A stretch of DNA of 64,000 bases, from assembly GCA_947165685.1 (NCBI GenBank), contig CAMVBK010000005.1, positions 50,090 to 114,089 on the forward strand. The letters run 5' to 3'. Source of the stretch: F23-D06 sp947165685 (lineage in GTDB: Bacteria > Bacteroidota > Bacteroidia > Bacteroidales > WCHB1-69). The notes below the pieces were generated by a model, which ran no database searches, was not told the origin of the DNA, and was given only the letters and a program-made list of their open reading frames with translations. Below, in pieces: positions 32,714-40,876 of this stretch; within the stretch, counting starts at the first letter, position 1, and each line of letters opens with the position of its first letter. The position numbers and the translations under genes were made by a program.

Positions 32714-33246
32714 TGAATGTTGGCTGTTGCATCTAACGGAACCGCTTTCTCCCACTTTAATACTGTAATCTCCGTCAGCCAAAAGACAAGGAGAAGATAA
32801 ACCGCATGACCGAAACAGAAGACCAACCGCCACACCACTCGCCAAGCCATATCTGAGATGTCGTATTTCAAGGCAATAAAAATAGGCAAAGTAAACAATC
32901 TGCCCGTCGAAGCAGCCATAATGGTAATCATATCAGCACCATAATCCATTCCCTCCGTGATGTCATAATGCGCCAACAGCAAGAATAAAATCAGTATTAC
33001 AAGTGGCACAATGAATATTCGCCAACGCCTACCTTTAATCATCACACAACTTTGAAGGAGAGCCAACATCCCTATAAACAAAAAAGAACCGACATCAAAA
33101 CCATCAATATAAATATAGGAGAATGGCTGTTTCCAAAACAGTGTGATGAGATACGATATCGCATTTAGTATCATCATCAATGAAGCAAGGACGACAAAAC
33201 GTCGTGCCCATAACTTCAACTCTATCAAACCATTACCATTCATCAT
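32707..33246 (-). CDS. small integral membrane protein
   Basis: The 179-residue product has about five hydrophobic segments (FVVLASLMMILNAISYLITL, VGSFLFIGMLALLQ, IFIVPLVILILFLLLAH, LFTLPIFIAL, AVYLLLVFWL). I recognise no family. It is the first gene behind the promoter/operator that matches that of the TonB-type receptor, and is followed after 84 bases by blaI, so it is probably a member of the BlaI regulon. Its last codons lie in a dispersed repeat, so the original C-terminus may have been altered. Confidence 0.65.
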   Translation of the reverse strand: MMNGNGLIELKLWARRFVVLASLMMILNAISYLITLFWKQPFSYIYIDGFDVGSFLFIGMLALLQSCVMIKGRRWRIFIVPLVILILFLLLAHYDITEGMDYGADMITIMAASTGRLFTLPIFIALKYDISDMAWRVVWRLVFCFGHAVYLLLVFWLTEITVLKWEKAVPLDATANIQG

Positions 33247-33273
33247 TTTTAATTCTTCATTTAAATTGGCGCT

Positions 33274-33318
33274 GCAAAGATATAATTTATTTTTTAATCA
33301 TACAACGAAAAAAATAGT
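33274..33318 (-). promoter_or_regulatory. promoter/operator of the BlaI/BlaR1 operon
   Basis: Minus-strand -7 TATCTTTGC (33282-33274) preceded by ACTATTTTTTTCG and GTATGATTAAAAAATAAAT. Gap-free similarity to 27636-27681 covers the whole element, suggesting one repressor for both. Confidence 0.6.
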
Positions 33319-33582
33319 TTTTATATTGTGTGGTAGGATTTTTTTTGGAACAGCCTGTGAATCAATTTGAAACAGAATGTGTTTTTGCGTTCAAAACGTT
33401 AACATGTAAAATTTTGAGAAAGAAAAAAAGATTCTGGAAAATGGACAGAAAGCGTTTGTGCATCACGTTAAGCTGCCACAACGGGATGATCGGGTGCAGC
33501 TTCTGGCCGGTGTCGGTGCGCTTCGGGGTGTAGAGGTGTCTCTGGCGGCGAATATAGGGGGATCCGCTGTGGGGAAGGATGG
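33319..33582. other. intergenic stretch, possible decayed coding fragment
   Basis: No gene can be supported. On the minus strand, the part from about 33563 down to 33470 reads like protein text (SPYIRRQRHLYTPKR-type: YIRRQRHLYTPKRTDTGQK), without a start codon and with no homologue that I recognise, so it may be a remnant. Confidence 0.3.
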
Positions 33583-34773
33583 TTAATACAGAAAATTATT
33601 GTACGGATATATTTGGATATGCAGTTTTTTGATTTCTTCGTATAGGAAATCTTTCATTTCGTTGACGTTTTCCTTGGTTTTCGCAGAGATAAAGAGCGTT
33701 TTGGGGCCGAGTTTCGCCATCCAGGTGGCCTTAAGTTCGTCCAGCGTGACGTTCTCCTTGGTTTTCGGGGTGAGGTCGTCGTCGGCTTTCTCTATCCAAG
33801 CGTATTGGTCGATTTTGTTGAAGATGATGACAGTGGGTTTGTCGCCGCAGTCGATTTCATCCAAGGTCTTCTGTACAGTCTGGATTTGTTCTTCGAAATC
33901 GGGGTGGCTGATATCGACCACGTGAAGCAGCAGGTGCGTCTCGCGGATTTCGTCCAAAGTCGATTTGAACGATTCCACCAGTCCATGCGGCAGCTTGCGG
34001 ATGAATCCGACCGTGTCGGACAGCAGGAAAGGCAGGTTCTGGAACACCACTTTGCGGACAGTGGTGTCGAGGGTGGCGAAGAGTTTGTTCTCGGTGAGCA
34101 CGTCGGAGTTGCTGAGTAGGTTCATAATGGTCGATTTCCCGACGTTGGTGTAGCCGACTAAAGCCACGCGGACGAACTGCTCGCGGTGTCCGCGCTGGGT
34201 CTTCTTCTGCCGGTCAATGTCCTTCAATCGTTTTTCTAACAGGGAGATGCGGTCGCGGATGATGCGGCGGTCTGTTTCGATTTCCTTTTCACCGGGCCCC
34301 CGCATGCCGATGCCGCCGCGCTGTTTCTCCAGGTGGGTCCACATGCCGGTGAGGCGCGGCAGCAGGTACTTGTACTGCGCCAGCTCCACCTGCGTCTTGG
34401 CATGGGCGGTCTGTGCGTGCTTGGCGAAGATGTCGAGGATGAGGTGCGTGCGGTCCATTACCTTGCAGCCCATAAGTTGCTCGATGTTGCGTTGTTGCGA
34501 TGGCGGCAGCTCATCATCGACCACCACCATGTCGATGTCGTGCTCGTGCACATAGTCGGCCACCTCACGGATTTTGCCGGAGCCGAAATAGGTGCGTGTG
34601 TCGGGGTGCGCCAGGTTCTGGATGAACTTCTGCACGCATTCGCCGCCGGCGGTCTCCACCAAAAAGGCCAGCTCGTCAAGGTACTCCATCGTCTTGGCTT
34701 CTGCCACGTCGGGTGTCGAGACGGCAATCAGCACGGCCGTTTCGCGGTAATTGTCAGGGTATTCTATCGCCAT
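33583..34773 (-). CDS. hflX: GTPase HflX
   Basis: The 396-residue product is a ribosome-associated GTPase that splits stalled or hibernating ribosomes under stress. The N-terminal HflX domain (FGSGKIREVADYV, VVDDELPPSQQRNIE, RTHLILDIFAKHA) and the glycine-rich linker RGGIGMRGPGEKEIE precede the G domain: G1 VGYTNVGKST, G3 LSDTVGFIRKLP, G4 FNKID, and G5-like FISAK. I chose the ATG at 34773 (MAIEYPDN), 22 bases after the -7 element; a longer frame from 34815 would start at the promoter. It is transcribed away from mraZ. Confidence 0.95.
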   Translation of the reverse strand: MAIEYPDNYRETAVLIAVSTPDVAEAKTMEYLDELAFLVETAGGECVQKFIQNLAHPDTRTYFGSGKIREVADYVHEHDIDMVVVDDELPPSQQRNIEQLMGCKVMDRTHLILDIFAKHAQTAHAKTQVELAQYKYLLPRLTGMWTHLEKQRGGIGMRGPGEKEIETDRRIIRDRISLLEKRLKDIDRQKKTQRGHREQFVRVALVGYTNVGKSTIMNLLSNSDVLTENKLFATLDTTVRKVVFQNLPFLLSDTVGFIRKLPHGLVESFKSTLDEIRETHLLLHVVDISHPDFEEQIQTVQKTLDEIDCGDKPTVIIFNKIDQYAWIEKADDDLTPKTKENVTLDELKATWMAKLGPKTLFISAKTKENVNEMKDFLYEEIKKLHIQIYPYNNFLY

Positions 34774-34794
34774 TTCTCCGGTTTGAAATTTTCG

Positions 34795-34803
34795 GCAAAG
34801 GTA
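34795..34803 (-). promoter_or_regulatory. -7 promoter element of hflX
   Basis: Minus-strand TACCTTTGC followed by CG, 22 bases before the ATG. Confidence 0.5.
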
Positions 34804-34865
34804 CAAAAAAAACAATTGTCAGCGGGTATGGGCGTGTTGGTTTTGAAGAAGGCCGTTCCGCGATG

Positions 34866-34890
34866 CTCCAAATTGTTCCAATTTTTTCCA
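34866..34890 (-). promoter_or_regulatory. MraZ-box-like triple repeat
   Basis: On the minus strand TGGAA, TGGAA and TGGAG occur at exactly 10-bp steps (34890-34886, 34880-34876, 34870-34866), the layout of the known MraZ operator (TGGNN repeats spaced by 5). Two more TGGAA boxes at a 10-bp step lie at 35065-35061 and 35055-35051. Confidence 0.5.
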
Positions 34891-35151
34891 CATTTATCTT
34901 CGGAGTTGGATGTGTTTTCGGGAGATATTTTCTATCTGTTTAATTATTATATTGATTGTCAAGTAAATAACAATGTTGTTGACATTCGGTGCGCAAATAC
35001 ACGTTTTTTCAACATATTGCGGTTTGTGTTGAAACTTGTTGAAAACTTTTTTCCATTTATTTCCATATTGATATTCAGTATGTTATATCTATTTTTAACT
35101 AACAATTGTTATTTATTGGTGCTTTTATGGAAATCTGGTTGGGAAAAATTA

Positions 35152-35159
35152 TATTTTTG
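35152..35159 (+). promoter_or_regulatory. -7 promoter element of the wall cluster
   Basis: TATTTTTG, 31 bases before mraZ; the preceding stretch holds TGG motifs (35128, 35136, 35140) that may be further MraZ contacts. Confidence 0.5.
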
Positions 35160-35189
35160 TCGTCTTAAATTGAGTGACATAGGATCAGT

Positions 35190-35672
35190 ATGGCAACGGA
35201 ATACGGATATTGGGAAGTCTCGATAGAGAAGAGTGGGCGACTGAAGCTGCCCACGGGGTTGTTGCGCGCGTTGCCGGAGGAGGATCGCAAGACGTTCTAT
35301 GTCACGCACGGTTTCGGCGAATACATTATGCTTTGGTCGGAGTCGGCCTATCGCAAGCAGATGGACTACATGAATTCCCTGGACCGCAACCTCACGCGAG
35401 TGAAATTGTATCGCAACGCATTCCTTCGCAACACCGCCACGTTAGAGTGCGACGCGCAGCAGAGAATCGTGATTCCAAAGCCCCTAATGGAAATGTATTC
35501 CATTGACAAGGAGCTGGTTATGATATTGGACAACGGACAAATCGAAATGTGGAACAGTCAGAAGTACCACGACAAGTTCGACATGAGTCCGGAAGATCTG
35601 GAAAAACTCAACGAGGAGATGCACCTCGGGCATTTTTTAGCGGAAAGGGAGGGCGCAAATGGACTATCATAA
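35190..35672 (+). CDS. mraZ: MraZ transcriptional regulator
   Basis: This 160-residue protein of the AbrB-like swapped-hairpin type contains two SpoVT/MraZ domains: VSIEKSGRLKLPTGLLRALP and, in the second half, LECDAQQRIVIPKPLMEMY. In other bacteria MraZ forms a ring-shaped oligomer and represses its own operon. Start at the ATG at 35190. It overlaps rsmH by 14 bases and heads the wall and division cluster. The triple boxes at 34866-34890 are candidate targets. Confidence 0.93.
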   Translation: MATEYGYWEVSIEKSGRLKLPTGLLRALPEEDRKTFYVTHGFGEYIMLWSESAYRKQMDYMNSLDRNLTRVKLYRNAFLRNTATLECDAQQRIVIPKPLMEMYSIDKELVMILDNGQIEMWNSQKYHDKFDMSPEDLEKLNEEMHLGHFLAEREGANGLS

Positions 35673-36585
35673 CCCCGTGCTCCGTCAACTTTCGGTAGAT
35701 TATTTGGTTACGAACCTTGATGGGGTCTATGTGGATGTCACCTACGGCGGCGGCGGCCATTCCCGTGCCATCTTAGACAAGCTTGGTCAGGGTCGCCTCA
35801 TTGCCTTCGACCAAGACGCGGATGTGCAGCCCCAGCTCATTTCAGACGAGCGGTTCACTTTCGTGCCGTCCAACTTCAAGAACCTCACCCGTTTTCTCCA
35901 ATATCACCAGGCTTTTCCGGTTGACGGCATTTTGGCAGACCTTGGTGTCTCGTCGCACCAGTTCGACACCCCGGAGCGAGGTTTCTCGTACCGGGAGGAC
36001 GGCGTGCTGGATATGCGTATGAACACGCGTACGGGAAATTCGGCGCAAGATGTTGTAAATCAGTATGATGAGAAGTCGCTGAGCGACATCTTCTACCGTT
36101 ACGGGGAATTATCCGACGGCCGCGCTTTGGCCCGGCGCATCGTGAAGGCTCGCGCAGAACAGCCCATCGCCACCACCCGTCAATTGGTGGGAGTGCTGGA
36201 GCCCGGATTGCTTCGCGGCAAGGAAAACAAGACGCTGTCCAAAATTTTCCAGGCGATCCGAATCGAGGTCAACCAAGAGATGGCGGCGTTGGAATCCCTT
36301 TTGGAACAGAGTGTCGGCGCGTTGAAGCCCGGCGGCCGTATAGTGGTGATTTCCTATCACTCCTTGGAAGACCGCATGGTGAAAAATTTCATGCGGTCGG
36401 GCAATTTGGACGGAGTGGTGGAGAAAGACTTCTTCGGCAATCCGTTAACCCCGTTCAAACTTATTACGAGAAAGGCATTACAGCCTGATATTGAAGAAAT
36501 TAATGTTAACCCCCGTGCTCGTAGTGCCAAGCTGCGTGTCGCGGAAAGAATCATCCCCACTACCCATGGAAACCACCTCTCATAA
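35659..36585 (+). CDS. rsmH: 16S rRNA (cytosine-1402-N4)-methyltransferase
   Basis: The 308-residue SAM-dependent enzyme (formerly MraW) methylates C1402 of 16S rRNA. Family landmarks are MDYHNPVLRQLSVDYLV at the start, the SAM loop VDVTYGGGGHSRAIL, GILADLGVSSHQFD, ERGFSYREDGVLDMRMN, IFQAIRIEVNQEM, and VISYHSLEDRMVKNFM. Length is normal. The start overlaps mraZ by 14 bases and its end overlaps ftsL by 20 bases, so the genes are translationally coupled. Confidence 0.96.
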   Translation: MDYHNPVLRQLSVDYLVTNLDGVYVDVTYGGGGHSRAILDKLGQGRLIAFDQDADVQPQLISDERFTFVPSNFKNLTRFLQYHQAFPVDGILADLGVSSHQFDTPERGFSYREDGVLDMRMNTRTGNSAQDVVNQYDEKSLSDIFYRYGELSDGRALARRIVKARAEQPIATTRQLVGVLEPGLLRGKENKTLSKIFQAIRIEVNQEMAALESLLEQSVGALKPGGRIVVISYHSLEDRMVKNFMRSGNLDGVVEKDFFGNPLTPFKLITRKALQPDIEEINVNPRARSAKLRVAERIIPTTHGNHLS

Positions 36586-36979
36586 CCAGAACAGCCAACA
36601 GCGGGAACGGACGCGCTTCGGCGAGTTCTTCTCCAATATATTTGGAGGGGAGATACTCGCCCGGAAGCAGATGCGCCCGTGGTACCTTTATTTTTTCTTC
36701 GTCATCGTACTGGTCACTCTGTTGGTAATCAGCGAACAGCGTATTCGAGTCAAGCAGAAGAAAATCAATGAGTTGGAGAATACCTACAAGGCAGAAATCA
36801 GCAAGTTGAAGGCCAATAACCAGTTCATTCCTTACGAGAAAAACAAAATCCTCATCCAAAAGATGCAGGACAAGGGCTACATTACGGACGAGAAGCATTG
36901 CTTTACGGTGAAGGAGACCCCCAAGCGGGAAGAGAAGCGCCGTTGGTTCAGAAGAAAGGAGAGCAAGCATGAAAAATAA
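36566..36979 (+). CDS. ftsL: FtsL-like cell division protein
   Basis: The 137-residue bitopic protein has a cytoplasmic N-terminus, one membrane span (YLYFFFVIVLVTLLVISEQ, about residues 33-51) and a coiled-coil region (RVKQKKINELENTYKAEISK). This is the FtsL type, which acts with FtsB and FtsQ in the divisome. I chose the ATG at 36566, overlapping rsmH; a longer frame from 36491 is shadow sequence. The basic tail RRWFRRKESKHEK is unusual and overlaps the start of the ftsI gene by 11 bases. Identity rests on size, topology and position. Confidence 0.8.
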   Translation: METTSHNQNSQQRERTRFGEFFSNIFGGEILARKQMRPWYLYFFFVIVLVTLLVISEQRIRVKQKKINELENTYKAEISKLKANNQFIPYEKNKILIQKMQDKGYITDEKHCFTVKETPKREEKRRWFRRKESKHEK

Positions 36980-39302
36980 TGGAAAGCAAGAGGCTAACCC
37001 CTCCACGTTGAGGCGTATGACCGTCGTCTATCTGGCGATGGTGCTGGTGGGTGTGGCCTGCTTTGCCAAAATCCTATACCTCTCCGTTTTCGAAAGCGCC
37101 GTCGCATCGGGCACATCCGACAAATGTGTTGACACTACCGTGCCCGATTGGGAGGACAAGGTTGCGGGCGACACCTACTGTTATGTCCGGGAAAACAGCC
37201 TGCGGCCAGTCAGGGGCGAGATTTACGACGACCACGGGCGTGTCCTGGTGGCCAATTTCACTGTCTTTGAGGTGGCCTTCGACGGCAAGGGTTTCGCCAA
37301 GGAGTACGCCGATACGTTGGGAAAGAACCCTCACGCTTTCGACGGTGTCTTCCGGTTGCTGGCCAACGACTTCCATCAGCAATTCAAGGATCGTTTTCCC
37401 CGGTACGATGCAAACTATTATTACGATTTTTTCACCAAGAATGTACAGAGAAAGCGCTATGCCACGCTGTTCCCTGTGAAGGAGTGGGATGAGCGGGTCT
37501 GGGTGACGGGTGTTGATACCTCCTTCATCAAGAATCGTCCCTATCTGTATAAGAATGTAGCGGTGGAGGCTGACAAAAAGAGCAAAAGGGCGAAACGGCG
37601 CGACAAAAAGCATGAAGAAGGGCAGGGAAGTGTGGCAGAGCACCGCCCCGACAGTGTGCGCAAGGTAGTGTTCCATCCGCACCTCAATTATGTGTCCGCC
37701 AATGTTCGGATTAACCCTTACGGGGAGATGGCCAAGCGAACGCTCGGTGTGGAGACCATCGACCGGCAGTTCGGGCTGGAGCACTCCATGAACGACATTT
37801 TGGCCGGTGTGCAGGGCAGCAAGAAGTACCTCGAACTCAACCACGCCAAAGTGCCGCTGCGCGACCGTCTGGACCCCATTGACGGCTACAACATCCACAC
37901 AACCTTGAAGTTGGAAATCCAACATGCGGTGCATAACGAGCTGTCACGCAAACTGTCGGAACTGAATGCCGAATGGGGCTGCGCCATCGTGATGGAGACG
38001 GCTACGGGCGAGATCAAGGCGATTTCCAACCTGCGCCGCGCCGCCGCCGATGCCTCCTACTACACCGAAAGCATGGAGTATGCCCTGAATGCCAAGGTGG
38101 AGCCCGGTTCCACGTTCAAACTGGCCTCTTTGCTGGCTTACCTTGAGAAGACCCCGAACGATACGGTCGGTCGTTATCCGATTTACAACCATACATTCGA
38201 CTATCCCACCAAGTCGGGGCAGATCAAGCATTACACGAAAAAGGACTATGACTACGCCTCCATTAATGTGCCCGCCGTGGAGGTTTTCCAGCGCTCCTCC
38301 AATGTGGGCATGGCCAGCATGATTTTCGAGGCTTACGGGAAGAGGGGCTTCCCGCAGTATCTCGCGCAGTTGAGAAAAATGGGACTGTTGGACACGCTGC
38401 ACACCCAGTTGGGTGACATCATGCCCGCCCGAATCAAGGATGGCACCAACGATTTCAACACTTACTATGCCACCTGCTTCGGCGCCGGCTTCAACGTCCC
38501 GATTCTTCGTACATTAGTATATTATAATGCGATTGCGAATGACGGCAAGATGATGGCGCCACTGTTCGTGCGTTATGTCACAAATACGTATGATACAGTT
38601 CAACGATTTGAGCCACAGGTGCTTATGGATTCCATAGCCTCGTCCTCCACCGTGCGCAAGGCTCGCTACTATTTGGAACAGGTGGTATGGGGCGAACATG
38701 GAACGGCGCGCCGGTTCCGCGATGAAAATTGCATGTTCGCCGGCAAAACGGGAACCCGTGACATCTGGGACGAGAGCATCCGCGACTACCGGAAGGACAT
38801 CAACGCGGTCTCGTTTTGTGGCTATTTCCCGATGGACAAGCCGCAATATACGGTCATTATCTATATTTACGGAGTTCCTCACCACAGCACGGTGGCGGCC
38901 GATGCCTTCGCGAAAATCGCCCGCAGCATCATGAACAGCTCGAACTACAGCGCGACCCGCAAGGCCAGCGACTCTCCTTTCACTCCGCTCGGGCGCACCG
39001 CCCCGATCCGCAAGCCGTTCTTCAACACGATATTGAACGGTTTGGGCTACGATACAGTGACATACGAAACGCCGGCACCCTATCTGCGTGTGGATGCGAC
39101 GGACACCAACCGTCATGTCACGGCCGTGGCGCTGCCGCTGAAACAGTTCCAGAAGATGCCCGATGTGCGCGGCATGCTTGCCTCCGATGCCGTCACCGAA
39201 CTTATCCGTGCCGGCTATAACCCCCGTGTCTTCGGCAAAGGACGCGTCAAAAGCCAAGTACTCGACAACTCGACAGGAATCGTAAAACTACACCTCGAAT
39301 GA
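36969..39302 (+). CDS. ftsI: division transpeptidase (class B PBP) with PASTA domain
   Basis: The 777-residue enzyme cross-links septal peptidoglycan. One membrane span lies at about 17-37 (MTVVYLAMVLVGVACFAKIL), followed by the dimerisation domain with SLRPVRGEIYDDHGRVL. Active-site motifs are S381-TFK (PGSTFKLAS), S443-S444-N445 and K593-T-G (FAGKTGT). A C-terminal PASTA-like domain (MPDVRGMLASDAVTELIRAG) fits the PASTA-bearing class B PBPs of Bacteroidota. A lysine-rich insert (DKKSKRAKRRDKKHEEG) near 198-214 is unusual in a periplasmic domain. A repeat spacer separates it from murE. Confidence 0.95.
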   Translation: MKNNGKQEANPSTLRRMTVVYLAMVLVGVACFAKILYLSVFESAVASGTSDKCVDTTVPDWEDKVAGDTYCYVRENSLRPVRGEIYDDHGRVLVANFTVFEVAFDGKGFAKEYADTLGKNPHAFDGVFRLLANDFHQQFKDRFPRYDANYYYDFFTKNVQRKRYATLFPVKEWDERVWVTGVDTSFIKNRPYLYKNVAVEADKKSKRAKRRDKKHEEGQGSVAEHRPDSVRKVVFHPHLNYVSANVRINPYGEMAKRTLGVETIDRQFGLEHSMNDILAGVQGSKKYLELNHAKVPLRDRLDPIDGYNIHTTLKLEIQHAVHNELSRKLSELNAEWGCAIVMETATGEIKAISNLRRAAADASYYTESMEYALNAKVEPGSTFKLASLLAYLEKTPNDTVGRYPIYNHTFDYPTKSGQIKHYTKKDYDYASINVPAVEVFQRSSNVGMASMIFEAYGKRGFPQYLAQLRKMGLLDTLHTQLGDIMPARIKDGTNDFNTYYATCFGAGFNVPILRTLVYYNAIANDGKMMAPLFVRYVTNTYDTVQRFEPQVLMDSIASSSTVRKARYYLEQVVWGEHGTARRFRDENCMFAGKTGTRDIWDESIRDYRKDINAVSFCGYFPMDKPQYTVIIYIYGVPHHSTVAADAFAKIARSIMNSSNYSATRKASDSPFTPLGRTAPIRKPFFNTILNGLGYDTVTYETPAPYLRVDATDTNRHVTAVALPLKQFQKMPDVRGMLASDAVTELIRAGYNPRVFGKGRVKSQVLDNSTGIVKLHLE

Positions 39303-39392
39303 ACCGCTCCTAACCCATTAACCTAACCCATTAACCCCTAACCCATTAACCCACAATCCATTAACCCCTAACCCATTAACCCACAAAAGACA
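39303..39392 (+). repeat. CCTAACCCATTAACC-type repeat spacer
   Basis: The spacer before murE consists of near-tandem copies of CCCATTAACC and CCCTAACCCATTAACC, rich in TAA stops. The same sequence type forms the spacer at 42140-42226. Confidence 0.8.
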
Positions 39393-40865
39393 ATGAAACC
39401 ATTGAATATATTGCTGAAGGCCTTGCGCTCGTATGAGCTGACAGGGGATCCGGGACTGAATGTCACGGAAATCCTGTTCGACTCGCGTGCGGTGACAGGG
39501 CAGGAGGCGACCGCAACGCAACTGTATGTGGCGCAGCGCGGCACGCAGACCGATGGACATAAGTACATCCCTTCGGCCATCGCGCAGGGATGCCGCGCCG
39601 TGGTGTGTGAGGAACTGCCCGAAATCATCGACGAGAAGGTCTGTTACGTCAAGGTGGCTGACAGCTCCGTGGCTTTGGGACTGATTGCAGATGCCTTCTA
39701 CGGGCATCCGAGCCGTCAGCTCAAGCTCGTTGGAATCACCGGTACCAATGGAAAAACCACCACGGTGACGCTCCTGCACCGTCTGTTCATGCTGGCCGGC
39801 CATCGCGCTGGGCTGCTCTCCACGATTGTCAACAAGGTGGGAGATGAGGAGATCCCGGCCACCCATACCACACCTGATGCGGTGGAACTCAATCGCTTGC
39901 TGGCGCAAATGGTGGAGAAAGGTTGTGAATATTGCTTCATGGAGGTGAGTTCGCACGCGCTCTGCCAGCATCGAGTTTCCGGGTTGCGTTTTGCCGGCGG
40001 TATTTTCAGCAATATCACCCATGACCATCTGGACTTCCACAAGACGTTCGCCAACTATATTGCTGCCAAGAAATCCTTTTTCGACAAATTGCCCAAGACC
40101 GCTTTCGCCCTCACCAATGTGGATGACAAGAACGGCAAGGTGATGGTGCAGAACACGAAAGCGACCGTTCATACTTACAGCTTGCGCACTGGTGCCGACT
40201 TCAAGGGCGTGGTTATGGAAAACGCCTTCTCGGGGCTGCACATGCGCATCAACAACCGGGAGGTCTTTTTCCGTCTTTGCGGCCGTTTCAACGCTTACAA
40301 TCTGTTGGCCATCTACGGCGCGGCGGTGCTTTTGGGCATGGACGAGGATGTGGCGTTGACGAACATGAGTCTTTTGGAGAGTGCTGCCGGCCGTTTTCAG
40401 ATGCTGCGCAGCGCGGATGGCGGCACCGCCATTGTCGATTACGCCCACACGCCCGATGCCCTGGAGAACGTGCTGAAGACTATCCGCGACATTGTGGGTA
40501 AAGAGGCCGAGGTGATTACTGTGGTGGGCTGCGGCGGTGATCGCGATGCGCTGAAACGCCCTGAAATGGCTGGGATAGCCTGCAAGTACAGCTCCAAGGT
40601 AGTGCTGACCTCCGACAATCCCCGCACTGAGAACCCCATGGCCATTTTGGACGACATGCTGAAGGGGGTTCCGACATCCAAGTCACGCCAAGTGGTGGTC
40701 ATCGAGAACCGCCGCGAGGCTATCAAAACTGCCTGCATGATGCTCTCTCCGACCGGGGTGATCCTATTGGCCGGCAAAGGGCATGAGAATTATCAGGAAA
40801 TCAACCACGTGAAACACCATTTCGATGACACGGAGGAAATTAAAAATTGTCTCAATATTCAGTAA
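39393..40865 (+). CDS. murE: UDP-MurNAc-tripeptide synthetase MurE
   Basis: The 490-residue cytoplasmic ligase adds the third residue of the stem peptide. The ATP loop is GITGTNGKTTTVTLLH (about 110-125), the central domain has MEVSSHALCQHRVSGLRF and FSNITHDHLDFH, and the C-terminal domain has DYAHTPDALENVL and the DNPR box (LTSDNPRTENPM). DNPR is the known marker for meso-diaminopimelate specificity, so the wall should be DAP-type. Start at the ATG after the repeat spacer. The stop is 11 bases before mraY. Confidence 0.96.
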   Translation: MKPLNILLKALRSYELTGDPGLNVTEILFDSRAVTGQEATATQLYVAQRGTQTDGHKYIPSAIAQGCRAVVCEELPEIIDEKVCYVKVADSSVALGLIADAFYGHPSRQLKLVGITGTNGKTTTVTLLHRLFMLAGHRAGLLSTIVNKVGDEEIPATHTTPDAVELNRLLAQMVEKGCEYCFMEVSSHALCQHRVSGLRFAGGIFSNITHDHLDFHKTFANYIAAKKSFFDKLPKTAFALTNVDDKNGKVMVQNTKATVHTYSLRTGADFKGVVMENAFSGLHMRINNREVFFRLCGRFNAYNLLAIYGAAVLLGMDEDVALTNMSLLESAAGRFQMLRSADGGTAIVDYAHTPDALENVLKTIRDIVGKEAEVITVVGCGGDRDALKRPEMAGIACKYSSKVVLTSDNPRTENPMAILDDMLKGVPTSKSRQVVVIENRREAIKTACMMLSPTGVILLAGKGHENYQEINHVKHHFDDTEEIKNCLNIQ

Positions 40866-40876
40866 ATAAGTGAGTT

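Noticed and set aside
33330..33533. 67-codon plus-strand open frame
   Set aside because: No ribosome-binding site or recognisable sequence; the minus strand looks equally protein-like, so neither is supported.
39303..39392. Telomere-like TTAACCC repeats
   Set aside because: The units vary, are short, and lie inside an operon of a bacterial chromosome; they are spacer repeats, not chromosome ends.
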